NCBI GenBank assembly: GCA_021298815.1 | Contig: JAJTHE010000066.1 | Location: 1 to 33,237 of the forward strand | Source: Betaproteobacteria bacterium | GTDB taxonomy: Bacteria > Pseudomonadota > Gammaproteobacteria > Burkholderiales > CAIKXV01 | Length of the DNA stretch: 33,237 bases | Direction of reading: 5' to 3' | Shown here: positions 1-10,815 of the stretch, in pieces | Position numbering within the stretch: position 1 is the first letter of the stretch | Layout: each line of letters starts with the position of its first letter | The notes under the pieces: generated by a model | Told to the model about the DNA's origin: nothing | The model's input: the letters and a program-made list of their open reading frames with translations, nothing else | Database searches by the model: none | Translations under genes and position numbers: made by a program

Positions 1-2
1 CC

Positions 3-1013
3 TGGCGCCGGGTCAAGCATCCCTCGGAAGTTCTGGCGGTCGGCGATGAAGTCGCGGCCAAGGTGCTCAAGTTCGACCAGGAAAAGAACCGAGTCTCCCT
101 GGGCCTGAAGCAGCTCGGCGAAGATCCGTGGGTTGGCATCTCGCGCCGCTACCCGTCGGGTACCCGCCTGTTCGGCAAGGTCAGCAACATCACCGACTAC
201 GGCGCGTTCGTCGAGATCGAGCAGGGCATCGAAGGCCTGGTGCACGTGTCCGAGATGGACTGGACGAACAAGAACGTCAACCCGGGCCGCGTCGTGCAGG
301 TCGGCGAGGAAGTCGAAGTCATGATCCTCGAGATCGACGAAGACCGCCGCCGCATCTCGCTGGGCATCAAGCAGTGCATGGCCAACCCGTGGGACGAGTT
401 CGCGATGTCGTTCAAGAAGGGCGACAAGGTCACCGGCCAGATCAAGTCGATCACCGACTTCGGCGTGTTCATCGGCCTGCCGGGCGGCATCGACGGCCTG
501 GTGCACCTGTCCGACCTGTCGTGGTCGGCGCCGGGCGAAGAGGCCGTGCGCAACTACAAGAAGGGCGACGAGGTCGAGGCCATGGTGCTGTCGATCGATG
601 TCGAGCGCGAGCGCATCTCGCTGGGCATCAAGCAGTTCGAGGGCGATCCGTTCAACAGCTTCGTCTCGCGCTACGACAAGAACAGCATCGTCAGCGGCAC
701 GGTGAAGGCGATCGATCCGAAGGGCGCCGTGATCATGCTCGAGGGCGAGGTCGAGGGTTACCTGCGGGCTTCCGAAGTGGCGCGCGACCGTGTCGAGGAC
801 ATCCGCTCGCACCTGAAGGAAGGCGACGTGATCACCGTGATGGTGATCAACATCGACCGCAAGAACCGCGGCATCAACCTGTCGATCAAGGCCAAGGAAA
901 TGGCCGACGAGGCACAGGCGATGCAGCAGGTCACCCGCGAACAGCCTTCCAACGCGGGCCTGACCAACCTGGGCGCGTTGCTCAAGGCCAAACTCGACAA
1001 CAAGTCGGAGTAA
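3..1013 (+). CDS. rpsA: 30S ribosomal protein S1 (3' part, 5' end outside window)
   Basis: The C-terminal part of ribosomal protein S1, which binds mRNA on the 30S subunit and helps start translation. The frame is open from base 3, so the gene begins before the window. About 20 residues of one S1 repeat are followed by three more S1 (OB-fold) repeats. These begin near [38 protein letters not shown] and [19 protein letters not shown], and the first two end in the typical RISLGIKQ. The tail after the last repeat is short and polar. The next gene, ihfB, starts 9 bases on, the usual rpsA-ihfB arrangement of proteobacteria. Identity is certain; only the N-terminal half is missing. Confidence 0.98.
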   Translation, partial: WRRVKHPSEVLAVGDEVAAKVLKFDQEKNRVSLGLKQLGEDPWVGISRRYPSGTRLFGKVSNITDYGAFVEIEQGIEGLVHVSEMDWTNKNVNPGRVVQVGEEVEVMILEIDEDRRRISLGIKQCMANPWDEFAMSFKKGDKVTGQIKSITDFGVFIGLPGGIDGLVHLSDLSWSAPGEEAVRNYKKGDEVEAMVLSIDVERERISLGIKQFEGDPFNSFVSRYDKNSIVSGTVKAIDPKGAVIMLEGEVEGYLRASEVARDRVEDIRSHLKEGDVITVMVINIDRKNRGINLSIKAKEMADEAQAMQQVTREQPSNAGLTNLGALLKAKLDNKSE

Positions 1014-1022
1014 TCGTCCGCC

Positions 1023-1310
1023 ATGACCAAGTCGCAGCTGATCGCCAACCTTGCGGCGCGTCATACGCAACTGGTCGCGAAGGACGCCGAACTCGCGGTC
1101 AAGATGATCCTCGACGCAATGGCGCAGAGCCTTGCCGACGGGCACCGCATCGAGATCCGCGGGTTCGGCAGTTTTGCCCTGAACTACCGGCCGCCCCGGG
1201 TCGGACGCAATCCGAAGTCCGGCGAGAAGGTGCACGTGCCCGCGAAGCACGTGCCGCACTTCAAGGCAGGCAAGGAATTGCGGGAACGCGTGGATGTCTC
1301 CGGCGCGTGA
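1023..1310 (+). CDS. ihfB: Integration host factor subunit beta
   Basis: Beta subunit of IHF, the heterodimeric DNA-bending protein used in nucleoid structure, recombination and sigma-54 promoters. The 95-residue product has the normal family length. It opens [11 protein letters not shown] and carries the HU/IHF signature around [21 protein letters not shown], including the R-N-P-K tip of the DNA-inserting beta arm. The gene lies 9 bases after rpsA, so the two are probably transcribed together. A GGAG about 12 bases upstream of the ATG lies within the rpsA 3' end. The alpha subunit gene is not in this window. Confidence 0.97.
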   Translation: MTKSQLIANLAARHTQLVAKDAELAVKMILDAMAQSLADGHRIEIRGFGSFALNYRPPRVGRNPKSGEKVHVPAKHVPHFKAGKELRERVDVSGA

Positions 1311-1337
1311 GCGCCGCAGGCCCGCGGCATCCTGATC

Positions 1338-1805
1338 GTGGCTAGCGGTCCTGCAGGGGAGCCTGGCACCGCGCCCGGCGTCCCGGCGCCGGCCGCCGGT
1401 CCTTCGGCCTTCCGGCGCCTGCTCGGGTACCTGTCCCTGGCGGTCAAGCTGGCGCTGTTCGCGCTGGTGTTCGCGCTGGCCGTCAAGAACAGCGACCCGG
1501 TCACGCTCAAGTTCTTCCTCGGCCGCGAGGTCGAGACCTCTCTCGCGCTGGCGCTGGTGGCGGCGCTGTGCGCCGGCGCCCTGTTCGGGGTGCTGGCGAT
1601 GACCGGCTACGTGATCGGCCTGCGCCGCGACGGTTCGCGGGCGCGCGCCGAGGGTGCGGCATTGCGCGTCGAGCGCGACGCGCTGCGTGCGGAGCGCGAC
1701 GCGCTGGCCGGCGAACTGGCGGCTAGGGCGCCGTTGCCGACGGATCCCGCGGCGGTCGCCGCCGCGATGGCAGCCACCGACAGGCAGGTGCCGCATGGAC
1801 TTTGA
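1338..1805 (+). CDS. lapA: LapA-family inner-membrane protein (DUF1049)
   Basis: Small inner-membrane protein of the LipopolysAccharide Assembly Protein A family. A GTG start at 1338 gives 155 residues. After a Pro/Ala-rich N-terminus there are two hydrophobic segments, around residues 28-46 (YLSLAVKLALFALVFALAVK) and 65-92. Between them is the family's NSDPVTLKFFLG stretch. The C-terminus is an Arg/Glu/Ala-rich helix (ERDALRAERDALAGELAAR) likely to form a cytoplasmic coiled coil. Its end overlaps the start of lapB by 11 bases, so the two are translationally coupled, as expected since LapA and LapB act together. The rpsA-ihfB-lapA-lapB order supports the call. The long N-terminal Ala/Pro stretch makes the exact start less sure. 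Confidence 0.9.
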   Translation: MASGPAGEPGTAPGVPAPAAGPSAFRRLLGYLSLAVKLALFALVFALAVKNSDPVTLKFFLGREVETSLALALVAALCAGALFGVLAMTGYVIGLRRDGSRARAEGAALRVERDALRAERDALAGELAARAPLPTDPAAVAAAMAATDRQVPHGL

Positions 1806-2970
1806 GTACTGGTGGCTGCTCGCCTTCCCGATATTCTTCGGGCTGGGATGGCTGGCCGCGCGCATCGACATCAAGCAGCTGGTGACCGAATCGCGCGCGC
1901 TGCCGGTGTCCTACTTCCGCGGCATCAACTTCCTGGTCAACGAACAGCAGGACAAGGCGATCGAGGCCTTCATCGAGGTGGTCAAGGTCGATCCGCAGAC
2001 GGTCGAGCTGCATTTCGCGCTGGGCAGCCTGTTCCGGCGGCGCGGCGAGGTCGAGCGGGCGATCCGCATGCACCAGAACCTGGTGGACCGCGAGGACCTG
2101 CCCGCCGAGCAGCGGCTCGATGCGATCTATGAACTCGCGCAGGACTACCTCAAGGCGGGGCTGCTCGACCGTGCCGAGGAACTGTTCAAGAAGCTGGAAG
2201 GCACCGCCCGCGAGGACGTCGCGTCGCTCGCACTGCTGGAGATCTACGAACAGGAGCGCGAATGGGAGCGCGCGATCGACACCGCGCGCCGCGCCGAGTC
2301 GCGCGACGGCCGCTCGTTCCAGATGGACATCGCCAACTACTACTGCGAACTGGCCGCCAACGAACTCGCGCATGCGCGCCCGGCGGAGGCGAGCAGGAAC
2401 CTCGAGCTGGCGCTGGCCAGCCATCGCAAGAGCGTGCGCGCGAGCATCCTGCTCGGCGACATCGAACTGGCCACCGGGCAGATCGAGCCCGCGATCGATG
2501 CATGGAAGCGGATCGAGTCGCAGAACCCGGCCTACCTGTCGATGGTGGCCGAGCGGCTGTTGAACGCCTACCGCAGCCTCGGCAAGCCGGAGGTCGGCCT
2601 GCGCCTGCTGCAGTACTACCTCGCCAACCATCCGTCGCTCGACCTGATGGCCGTGGTGTTCCAGGCCACGCTGGAACAGCAGGGCGCCGAGGACGCCTAC
2701 CGGCTGGTGCGCGACGAGCTCAAGCGCAACCCGACGCTGATCGGGCTGGCGAAGCTGCTCGAGGCCCAACTGGTCACCACGCCGATCGAACAGCGGGCCG
2801 ACCTCGAACTGATCAAGAACGTCGTTCAGCAGCAGACCCGCAGCCTCGCCATGTACCGCTGCGACCAGTGCGGCTTCAAGGCGCGCCAGTTCTACTGGCA
2901 CTGCCCGGCCTGCCGCGGCTGGGAGACCTACTCGCCGAAACGGACCGAAGAGCGCGAGCTGAGCGTCTGA
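1795..2970 (+). CDS. lapB: Lipopolysaccharide assembly protein LapB (YciM)
   Basis: Membrane-anchored TPR protein. In E. coli it links FtsH to LpxC degradation and so sets LPS synthesis. The ATG at 1795 gives 391 residues (E. coli LapB is 389). The N-terminus [20 protein letters not shown] is a single membrane anchor. It is followed by the conserved ARIDIKQLV and a long run of TPR helices. The C-terminus carries the rubredoxin-like metal site: four cysteines in [20 protein letters not shown] that hold one metal and pack on the TPRs. An upstream in-frame extension exists but would run inside lapA. The following heptose and UDP-glucose dehydrogenase genes fit an LPS role. Confidence 0.95.
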   Translation: MDFEYWWLLAFPIFFGLGWLAARIDIKQLVTESRALPVSYFRGINFLVNEQQDKAIEAFIEVVKVDPQTVELHFALGSLFRRRGEVERAIRMHQNLVDREDLPAEQRLDAIYELAQDYLKAGLLDRAEELFKKLEGTAREDVASLALLEIYEQEREWERAIDTARRAESRDGRSFQMDIANYYCELAANELAHARPAEASRNLELALASHRKSVRASILLGDIELATGQIEPAIDAWKRIESQNPAYLSMVAERLLNAYRSLGKPEVGLRLLQYYLANHPSLDLMAVVFQATLEQQGAEDAYRLVRDELKRNPTLIGLAKLLEAQLVTTPIEQRADLELIKNVVQQQTRSLAMYRCDQCGFKARQFYWHCPACRGWETYSPKRTEERELSV

Positions 2971-3086
2971 GCCAGATGGCTCCGCCGTCGCGCCTTTCGC
3001 CGCCGCCGCCGCCCCGTCTCGGCCCCGCCGCGGCACTGCATTGTGCGAACATTCACCGAATGCCCTCGAACCCTGTGAGCCCGAAC

Positions 3087-3803
3087 ATGACCGACCAGTC
3101 CTCCCTGCCGATCGGCCCGCGCGTGATCGTCGCGCTGGACCTGTCGAGCGCCGATGCGGCGCTCGACATGGCGCGCCGGCTCGATCCACATCGCTGCCGC
3201 GTGAAGGTCGGCAAGGAACTGTTCGCCACCGGTGGCCCGCTGCTGGTCGCGCGCCTGCGGTCGATGGGCTTCGAGGTCTTCGTCGACCTGAAGTTCCATG
3301 ACATTCCGCACACGGTGGCCGGTGCCTGCCGCGCGGCCGCGGCCGATGGCGCCTGGATGCTCGACGTGCATGCGAGCGGCGGGCGCCGCATGATGGAGGC
3401 GGCGCGCGAGGCGCTGGAGCCGTTGCGCGCGCGGCCGCTGCTGATCGCGGTGACGGTGCTCACCAGCATGGACGATGCAGACCTGGCCGAGGTCGGCATC
3501 GCGGCGAGCCCGGAAGAGCAGGTGCTGCGGCTCGCGCTGCTGGCCAAGGACAGCGGCATGGATGGCGTCGTCTGTTCCCCGCGCGAGGCAAGGCTGCTGC
3601 GCGAGCGCTGCGGCCCCGGCTTCGTGCTGGTGACCCCGGGGGTGCGTCCGTCGACCGCGGCGGCCGACGACCAGGCACGCATCGCCACGCCGGCCGAGGC
3701 GATCGCCGCCGGCTCGCATTACCTGGTCATCGGCCGGCCGATCACCCAGGCCGTGGATCCGGTGGCGGCGCTGGCTTCGATCATCGAGCAGACCGTAAGC
3801 TAG
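3087..3803 (+). CDS. pyrF: Orotidine 5'-phosphate decarboxylase
   Basis: Catalyses the last step of UMP synthesis, decarboxylation of OMP. The ATG at 3087 gives 238 residues. The catalytic Lys/Asp pair lies in [12 protein letters not shown] (the D-x-K-x-x-D signature). Other family blocks are [14 protein letters not shown] at the start, [13 protein letters not shown], and TPGVRP and VIGRPIT near the phosphate-binding end. An alternative in-frame ATG at 3060 would add nine residues; neither start has a strong ribosome-binding site. The 116 bases between lapB and pyrF are C/G-rich and hold no clear promoter or gene. The UDP-glucose dehydrogenase gene follows after 3 bases. Confidence 0.95.
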   Translation: MTDQSSLPIGPRVIVALDLSSADAALDMARRLDPHRCRVKVGKELFATGGPLLVARLRSMGFEVFVDLKFHDIPHTVAGACRAAAADGAWMLDVHASGGRRMMEAAREALEPLRARPLLIAVTVLTSMDDADLAEVGIAASPEEQVLRLALLAKDSGMDGVVCSPREARLLRERCGPGFVLVTPGVRPSTAAADDQARIATPAEAIAAGSHYLVIGRPITQAVDPVAALASIIEQTVS

Positions 3804-3806
3804 CCC

Positions 3807-5150
3807 ATGAAGATCACCATCATCGGCACCGGCTACGTCGGCCTCGTTTCGGGCGCCTGCTTCGCCGACCTCGGCAACGACGTGCTGTGCCTGGACATCG
3901 ACCAGCGCAAGGTGGATATGTTGCAGTCGGGCGGGATCCCGATCCACGAACCGGGCCTGGAGGCGGTCGTGAAGCGCAACGTCGCGGTCGGGCGCCTGCG
4001 CTTCACCACCAATCCGAAAGCCGCGGCGGCGTTCGGCACGGTGCAGTTCCTGGCCGTCGGTACGCCGCCGGGCGAGGACGGTTCGGCCGACCTGCAGTAC
4101 GTGGTCGCAGCCGCCCGTTCGATCGGCCGCCACCTCGACGGCTACCGGGTGATCGTGGACAAGTCGACCGTGCCGGTGGGCACCGCCGACATCGTGCGCG
4201 CCGCGGTCGCGGAGGAGATCGCCGCCCGCGGCCTGTCGCACCCGTTCAGCGTGGTGTCCAATCCGGAGTTCCTGAAGGAGGGCGCGGCGGTCGAGGACTT
4301 CATGCGCCCCGATCGCGTCGTGCTCGGCGTCGACGACGATCGCGCGCTGCGCATCATGCGCACGCTCTACGGGCCGGTACAGCGCAACCATGAACGCCTG
4401 ATCGTGATGGACGTGCGTTCGGCCGAGCTCACGAAGTATGCCGCCAACGCGATGCTCGCCACGCGCATCTCGTTCATGAACGAACTGGCCAACCTGGCCG
4501 AGCGCCTCGGCGCCGACATCGAGCAGGTGCGCAAGGGCATCGGGTCCGATCGGCGCATCGGCTACGACTTCCTCTACCCCGGTGCCGGCTTCGGTGGCTC
4601 GTGCTTCCCGAAGGACGTGCAGGCGCTGCGCCGCACCGCGCAGCAGCACGGGATGGAGCTGGCGATCCTCGAGGCGGTGCACGACGTCAACGAGCGGCAG
4701 AAGCACGTGCCGGTCGACAAGGTGGTCGCGCGCTTCGGCGAGTCGCTGGCCGGCCGCCGCTTCGCGGTCTGGGGCCTCGCGTTCAAGCCCAACACCGACG
4801 ACATGCGCGAAGCACCGAGCGTGGTGATCATCGAGGCGCTGCTCGCGCGCGGCGCGACGGTCAACGCCTATGACCCGGTCGCGCTCGACGTGGCACGCGA
4901 CCTGCTGAAGGGGCGGGACGGCGTCACCCTGTGCACCAGCGCACGCGCGGCGCTGCAGGGTTGCGATGCGCTGCTGATCGTCACCGAGTGGAAGGAGTTC
5001 CGCAGTCCTGACTTCGACGCGATCCGCACCGAGCTGAGGCATCCGGTGGTCATCGACGGGCGCAACCTCTACGACCCTGCGCTGGTGGCCGACTTCGGCA
5101 TCGAGTACTACCCGATCGGGCGCGCGCAGTCCAGGGGACCGGCCGCCTGA
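3807..5150 (+). CDS. ugd: UDP-glucose 6-dehydrogenase
   Basis: Oxidises UDP-glucose to UDP-glucuronate with two NAD+, giving a precursor for acidic sugars in LPS core, capsule or exopolysaccharide. The 447-residue length is normal. The Rossmann motif GTGYVG is at residues 7-12. [21 protein letters not shown] is the conserved substrate loop. The catalytic cysteine is C266 in [33 protein letters not shown] holds the conserved lysine helix. The C-terminal UDP-binding domain includes [17 protein letters not shown]. The gene sits between pyrF and hldA and its stop codon overlaps the hldA start by one base, so it is part of the same operon. The gene is called udg or ugd in different species. Confidence 0.95.
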   Translation: MKITIIGTGYVGLVSGACFADLGNDVLCLDIDQRKVDMLQSGGIPIHEPGLEAVVKRNVAVGRLRFTTNPKAAAAFGTVQFLAVGTPPGEDGSADLQYVVAAARSIGRHLDGYRVIVDKSTVPVGTADIVRAAVAEEIAARGLSHPFSVVSNPEFLKEGAAVEDFMRPDRVVLGVDDDRALRIMRTLYGPVQRNHERLIVMDVRSAELTKYAANAMLATRISFMNELANLAERLGADIEQVRKGIGSDRRIGYDFLYPGAGFGGSCFPKDVQALRRTAQQHGMELAILEAVHDVNERQKHVPVDKVVARFGESLAGRRFAVWGLAFKPNTDDMREAPSVVIIEALLARGATVNAYDPVALDVARDLLKGRDGVTLCTSARAALQGCDALLIVTEWKEFRSPDFDAIRTELRHPVVIDGRNLYDPALVADFGIEYYPIGRAQSRGPAA

Positions 5151-6139
5151 TGGCCCGGGCGAAGGCAGCCCCCGTCCCCGCGGCGGCGGCACAGGGCTAC
5201 AGCGAGGCACGCGCCAGCGCAGGGCGAGTGCTGGTGGTCGGCGACGTGATGCTCGACCGCTACTGGTTCGGCGCGGTCGAGCGCATATCGCCCGAGGCGC
5301 CGGTGCCGGTGGTGAGGATCGAGCGCAGCGAGGAACGTCCCGGCGGCGCGGCCAACGTCGCGCGCAACGCGGCGGCCCTGGGTGCGCGTACCCGGCTGCT
5401 GTGCGTGGTGGGCGACGACGAGGCCGGGGTGGCGCTCGAGCGCCTGCTGAGCGCGGAGCGGGTGGTGGCCGACATGCACTGCGACCCGACGATCTCGACC
5501 ACGGTCAAGCTGCGCGTGATCAGCCGCCAGCAGCAGCTGATGCGGATCGACTTCGAGACGCTGCCCAGCCACGAAGTGCTGGCGGCCAAGCTCGCCGCGT
5601 TCGAGGAAGCCCTGCCGGAGTGCGACGTGGTGATCCTGTCCGACTATGCGAAGGGCGGGCTCGCGCACATCGAGCGGATGATCGCGGCGGCGCGCGCGGC
5701 AGGCAGGCCGGTGCTGGTGGACCCGAAGGGCGAGGATTACCGGCGCTACCATGGGGCGACGCTGCTCACGCCGAACCGCAGCGAGTTTCGCCAGGTCGCC
5801 GGGCCCTGGGCCGACGACGAGGAACTGGCCGGGAAGGCGCAGCGGATGCGCAGCGAGCTCGGGCTCGACGCGCTGCTGGTGACGCGCAGCGAAGAGGGCA
5901 TGACCCTGTTCGACGCCGGCGGCATGCACCACCAGCCGACCCATGCGCGCGAGGTCTATGACGTGAGCGGTGCCGGCGACACGGTGATCGCGACCATCGG
6001 CGTGATGCTCGCCTGCGGAGCGCCGCTGGTCGAGGCGATGCGCGTGGCCAACCGCGCGGCCGGCATCGTCGTGGGCAAGCTCGGCACCGCGGTGGTCCAT
6101 CCGGAAGAACTCGCGGCACTCCCGCAGGAAGGAAGCTGA
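5150..6139 (+). CDS. hldA: D-glycero-beta-D-manno-heptose-7-phosphate kinase (monofunctional HldA/RfaE1)
   Basis: PfkB-family sugar kinase that phosphorylates C1 of heptose 7-phosphate on the way to ADP-heptose for the LPS inner core. The 329-residue protein shows [21 protein letters not shown], the substrate loop [15 protein letters not shown], and the ATP-site/anion-hole motif [11 protein letters not shown] with the catalytic Asp. There is no C-terminal nucleotidyltransferase domain, so this is the kinase-only form, unlike the fused E. coli HldE. The adenylyltransferase (HldC/RfaE2) must be encoded elsewhere. Its ATG overlaps the ugd stop by one base and hldD follows after 2 bases, which supports one heptose operon. 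The first ~24 residues are Ala-rich and poorly conserved-looking. Confidence 0.93.
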   Translation: MARAKAAPVPAAAAQGYSEARASAGRVLVVGDVMLDRYWFGAVERISPEAPVPVVRIERSEERPGGAANVARNAAALGARTRLLCVVGDDEAGVALERLLSAERVVADMHCDPTISTTVKLRVISRQQQLMRIDFETLPSHEVLAAKLAAFEEALPECDVVILSDYAKGGLAHIERMIAAARAAGRPVLVDPKGEDYRRYHGATLLTPNRSEFRQVAGPWADDEELAGKAQRMRSELGLDALLVTRSEEGMTLFDAGGMHHQPTHAREVYDVSGAGDTVIATIGVMLACGAPLVEAMRVANRAAGIVVGKLGTAVVHPEELAALPQEGS

Positions 6140-6141
6140 GC

Positions 6142-7143
6142 ATGGCAGGCTACTACATCGTCACCGGCGCGGCCGGGTTCATCGGCGCCAACGTGGTGCG
6201 GGCCCTCAATGCCCGCGGCGAGCGCGACATCATCGCGGTCGACAACCTCACCCGGGGCGACAAGTTCAACAACCTGGTCGACTGCGAGATCGCCGACTAC
6301 TTCGACAAGCAGGATTTCCTCGAGGCGCTGTCGGCAGGGGCGTTCGAGGGCGGCATCGAGGCGGTGCTGCACCAGGGCGCGTGCTCGGACACGGTCGAGA
6401 CCGACGGCCGCTACATGATGGACAACAACTACCGCTGGACGGTCGAGCTGCTCGAGTTCTGCCAGAACGAGGAGGTGCCGCTCGTCTATGCGTCCTCGGC
6501 CGCGGTGTACGGCGGCGGCGGGGTGTTCCGCGAGTCGCGCGAGCACGAGCGGCCGCTCAACGTCTACGGGTATTCGAAGTTCCTGTTCGACCAGGTCGTG
6601 CGCCGCCAGCTCGCGGAGCGCACCGCGCCGATCGTCGGTCTGCGCTACTTCAACGTGTACGGCCCCGGCGAACGGCACAAGGGACGCATGGCGTCGGTGG
6701 CGATGCACTTCTTCGACCAGTACCGCGCCAGCGGCAAGGTGCGCCTGTTCGCCGGTTCGGACGGCTATGGCGACGGCGAGCAGCGGCGCGACTTCGTGTC
6801 GGTGGACGATGTCGTGGCGGTCAACCTGAATTTCCTCGGCAAGGCCGATGCCAGCGGCATCTACAACTGCGGCACCGGCCGTGCGCAGACCTTCAACGAC
6901 GTGGCGGTGGCCACGATCAACGCCTGTCGCGCGCGCGAGGGCGAGGCCGCGCTGGCGCCGGATGCGATGCGTGCAGCAGGGCTGCTCGAGTACTTCCCGA
7001 TGCCGGCAGACCTCGCGCGCAAGTACCAGAGCTTCACCGAGGCCGACCTCACGCTGCTGCGCAGGTCCGGCTATGCGGCGCCGTTCGCATCCGTCGCCGA
7101 GGGCGTCGTACGCTACGTCGAGTACCTCGACCGCGTGGCCTGA
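6142..7143 (+). CDS. hldD: ADP-L-glycero-D-manno-heptose-6-epimerase
   Basis: Last enzyme of ADP-heptose synthesis; it inverts C6 of ADP-D-glycero-D-manno-heptose using bound NADP. The protein has 333 residues. The N-terminal Rossmann motif is [36 protein letters not shown] is a family hallmark. The extended-SDR catalytic site is [10 protein letters not shown] (Y-x-x-x-K), with the conserved serine/threonine region YASSAAVYG before it. [20 protein letters not shown] and [10 protein letters not shown] complete the pattern. It is the last plus-strand gene of the LPS run; ggt converges on it from the other strand with a 13-base gap and no visible terminator hairpin. Confidence 0.96.
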   Translation: MAGYYIVTGAAGFIGANVVRALNARGERDIIAVDNLTRGDKFNNLVDCEIADYFDKQDFLEALSAGAFEGGIEAVLHQGACSDTVETDGRYMMDNNYRWTVELLEFCQNEEVPLVYASSAAVYGGGGVFRESREHERPLNVYGYSKFLFDQVVRRQLAERTAPIVGLRYFNVYGPGERHKGRMASVAMHFFDQYRASGKVRLFAGSDGYGDGEQRRDFVSVDDVVAVNLNFLGKADASGIYNCGTGRAQTFNDVAVATINACRAREGEAALAPDAMRAAGLLEYFPMPADLARKYQSFTEADLTLLRRSGYAAPFASVAEGVVRYVEYLDRVA

Positions 7144-7156
7144 GCCGGGCGCGAGC

Positions 7157-8974
7157 TCAGAACCAGGCGATGCCGGCGCGGCCGCGCGGGTCGTTCGCGA
7201 CCTCGACCGCACCGCTGCCACGGTGGATGAACACCAGCTGCATGTTGCCCCATGCGCGGCGCCCGGCCTCGACCGCATGGCCGCGGGCACGCAGCGCACC
7301 CGTCCATGCATCCACGAACGCATCGGGCTCCACCTCGATGCGGTCCGGCCTGAACTGGTGGTGGTAGCGCGGGCGGGCCACCAGTTCCGCGGGCGAGGGC
7401 GGGCAGGGCGGGCAGGGTGACGCGATGTCGAGCACGGCAAGCAGCAGCATGCTGATGATGCGCGAGCCGCCCGGGGTGCCCAGCACGTGCACGCCGCGGC
7501 TCGACTCGACGAACATCGGCGTCATGCTCGACAGGGGGCGCTTGCCGGGCTCGATCAGGTTCGCGCCGCGGCCCACCAGTCCGTAGGCGTTCGGCTGTTC
7601 GTCGGGCAGCGCGAAGTCGTCCATCTCGTTGTTGAGCAGTACCCCGGTGCCGCCGGCGATGAAGCCCGAACCGAACAGGGTGTTGATGGTGAGCGTCGCG
7701 GCCACCCGGTTGCCGTCGCGGTCCACCACCGAGAAATGCGTGGTGTCGGTGCCTTCCGGGCCGGTGCGGCCGGAACCGAGGCGGCTGCTCGGGGTCGCCT
7801 GCCGGGGATCGATGTCCGCTGCCCGTGCCGACAGGTGCGCCTTCGACAGCAGCCGCTCGAGCGGGACCGGATCGAACGCCGGGTCGCCCAGCCAGCGTGC
7901 ACGGTCGTCGAACGCGCGGCGCAGCGCCTCCGAGACGAGGTGCGCACCGTCGGCCGATCGATGGTCGAACGGCTCGAAGCGCGCCAGCATGCCCAGGCTC
8001 TGGCCGATGACCACGCCACCGGACGAGGGCAGTGCGGCGGCGGTGATCCTGAGATCGCGGAACGAGATGCGCATGGGCGCACGCTCGACCACCGCATAGC
8101 GGGCGAGGTCCTGCATCTGCCAGATGCCGCCGTCGGCGCGCACGGCGGCGACCAGTTCCGCGGCGACCGGCCCGGCATAGAAGCCGGCATGACCTTCCAC
8201 GGCGAGCCGCTCGAGCGTGGTGGCGAGCGCCGGCTGGCGCAGGTGCTCGCCTTCGGCGAGCGGCCGGCCCTGCGGCATGAAGACAGCGGCGGTCCGCGGA
8301 TCACGCTGCAGACGCGCGGCGGCGAGCCTGGCGACGGCGACGAAGCGGGTATCCACCGCGAACCCGTCGCGCGCCAGGGCGATCGCCGGGGCGAGCGTCC
8401 GTTCCAGCGACAGCCGGCCATGGTGGCGCGCCAGGTGCACGAGTCCCGCGGGCAGGCCGGGGATGGCGGCCGCGCGCGCGCCGTCGAGCGAGGCGCGCGC
8501 CAGCGCACGGCCGGATGCGTCCACGTACAGGCGGGCATCGGCGGCCGAGGGCGCGGTCTCGCGCGCATCCACCATGACCTCGTGGCCGTCGCGTGCCCGG
8601 TGCAGCAGGAAGAAGCCGCCGCCGCCGATGCCGGACGAGTACGGCTCGACGACCGCCAGCGCCGCGGCGACCGCGACCGCGGCGTCGAACGCATTGCCGC
8701 CAGCCGCCAGCATGCGCTGGCCGGCCTCGGTGGCGAGCGGATGGGCCGAGGCTATGCCCTCCCGGACGACCCCTGCCGGGGGCGTCGATGCGGTCGTGGC
8801 TGCATCGGCGCCGCGCACACTGCCGGGCTGCGCACCGGCCGTGCCGGGCGCCAGCGCGGCCAGCGCGCCCAGCAGCACCGCAAGCAGCACCGCAAGCAGC
8901 ACCGTGGCCGCCGCTGCAACGAAGGGCGCAACCCTGATGCGGGCTGCACCGGCGAGGGGACCGGGCAACCGCAT
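7157..8974 (-). CDS. ggt: Gamma-glutamyltransferase (periplasmic Ntn hydrolase)
   Basis: Splits the gamma-glutamyl bond of glutathione and related compounds in the periplasm; it is made as a precursor that cuts itself into two subunits. The protein has 605 residues. The N-terminus holds a long hydrophobic signal segment (VLLAVLLAVLLGALAALA) followed by an AGAQP-like cleavage region. Large-subunit motifs include MVDARETAP and LNNEMDDFA. The autocleavage nucleophile is predicted at Thr411 in TDTTHFSVVDRDGNRVAATL, aligned with Thr391 of E. coli GGT. LSSMTPMF and GTPGGSRI form the substrate pocket. It stands alone on the minus strand between hldD and rhlE, 11 bases after rhlE, so it may be co-transcribed with it. 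Confidence 0.94.
   Translation of the reverse strand: MRLPGPLAGAARIRVAPFVAAAATVLLAVLLAVLLGALAALAPGTAGAQPGSVRGADAATTASTPPAGVVREGIASAHPLATEAGQRMLAAGGNAFDAAVAVAAALAVVEPYSSGIGGGGFFLLHRARDGHEVMVDARETAPSAADARLYVDASGRALARASLDGARAAAIPGLPAGLVHLARHHGRLSLERTLAPAIALARDGFAVDTRFVAVARLAAARLQRDPRTAAVFMPQGRPLAEGEHLRQPALATTLERLAVEGHAGFYAGPVAAELVAAVRADGGIWQMQDLARYAVVERAPMRISFRDLRITAAALPSSGGVVIGQSLGMLARFEPFDHRSADGAHLVSEALRRAFDDRARWLGDPAFDPVPLERLLSKAHLSARAADIDPRQATPSSRLGSGRTGPEGTDTTHFSVVDRDGNRVAATLTINTLFGSGFIAGGTGVLLNNEMDDFALPDEQPNAYGLVGRGANLIEPGKRPLSSMTPMFVESSRGVHVLGTPGGSRIISMLLLAVLDIASPCPPCPPSPAELVARPRYHHQFRPDRIEVEPDAFVDAWTGALRARGHAVEAGRRAWGNMQLVFIHRGSGAVEVANDPRGRAGIAWF
8870..8904. repeat. 12-bp tandem repeat inside the ggt signal-peptide codons
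   Basis: A 12-base unit, CAAGCAGCACCG on the plus strand, occurs twice without change at 8881-8892 and 8893-8904. A nearly complete third copy lies just before, at 8870-8880. On the coding (minus) strand the units encode the repeated hydrophobic block Leu-Leu-Ala-Val of the signal peptide. Each unit is a whole number of codons, so gain or loss would change the hydrophobic core by four residues without a frameshift. Confidence 0.75.
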
Positions 8975-8985
8975 CGGGGATCCGG

Positions 8986-10677
<1,692 letters not shown>

Positions 10678-10815
10678 AACTCCTGAGGATAGCATGCCGG
10701 CCGTGCCGGCTGCCGGATGGGGACGGTTTCGGTCCTGGGGTAGCCTTCCCGCGTGCGCGCGGGGGCGCAGCGCGTGCGATCATCGACGATCGACTGACGC
10801 AACCGGTTTCGAGTC

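Noticed and set aside
2928..5210. A 760-codon minus-strand frame opposite pyrF and ugd
   Set aside because: Both genes beneath it have full catalytic motifs on the plus strand; the antisense translation has none.
10678..10815. LexA box in front of the DinG/YoaA gene
   Set aside because: E. coli dinG is SOS-controlled, but I find no CTGT-N8-ACAG here. The GCCGGC-CGT-GCCGGC repeat near 10696 may be only GC-rich chance.
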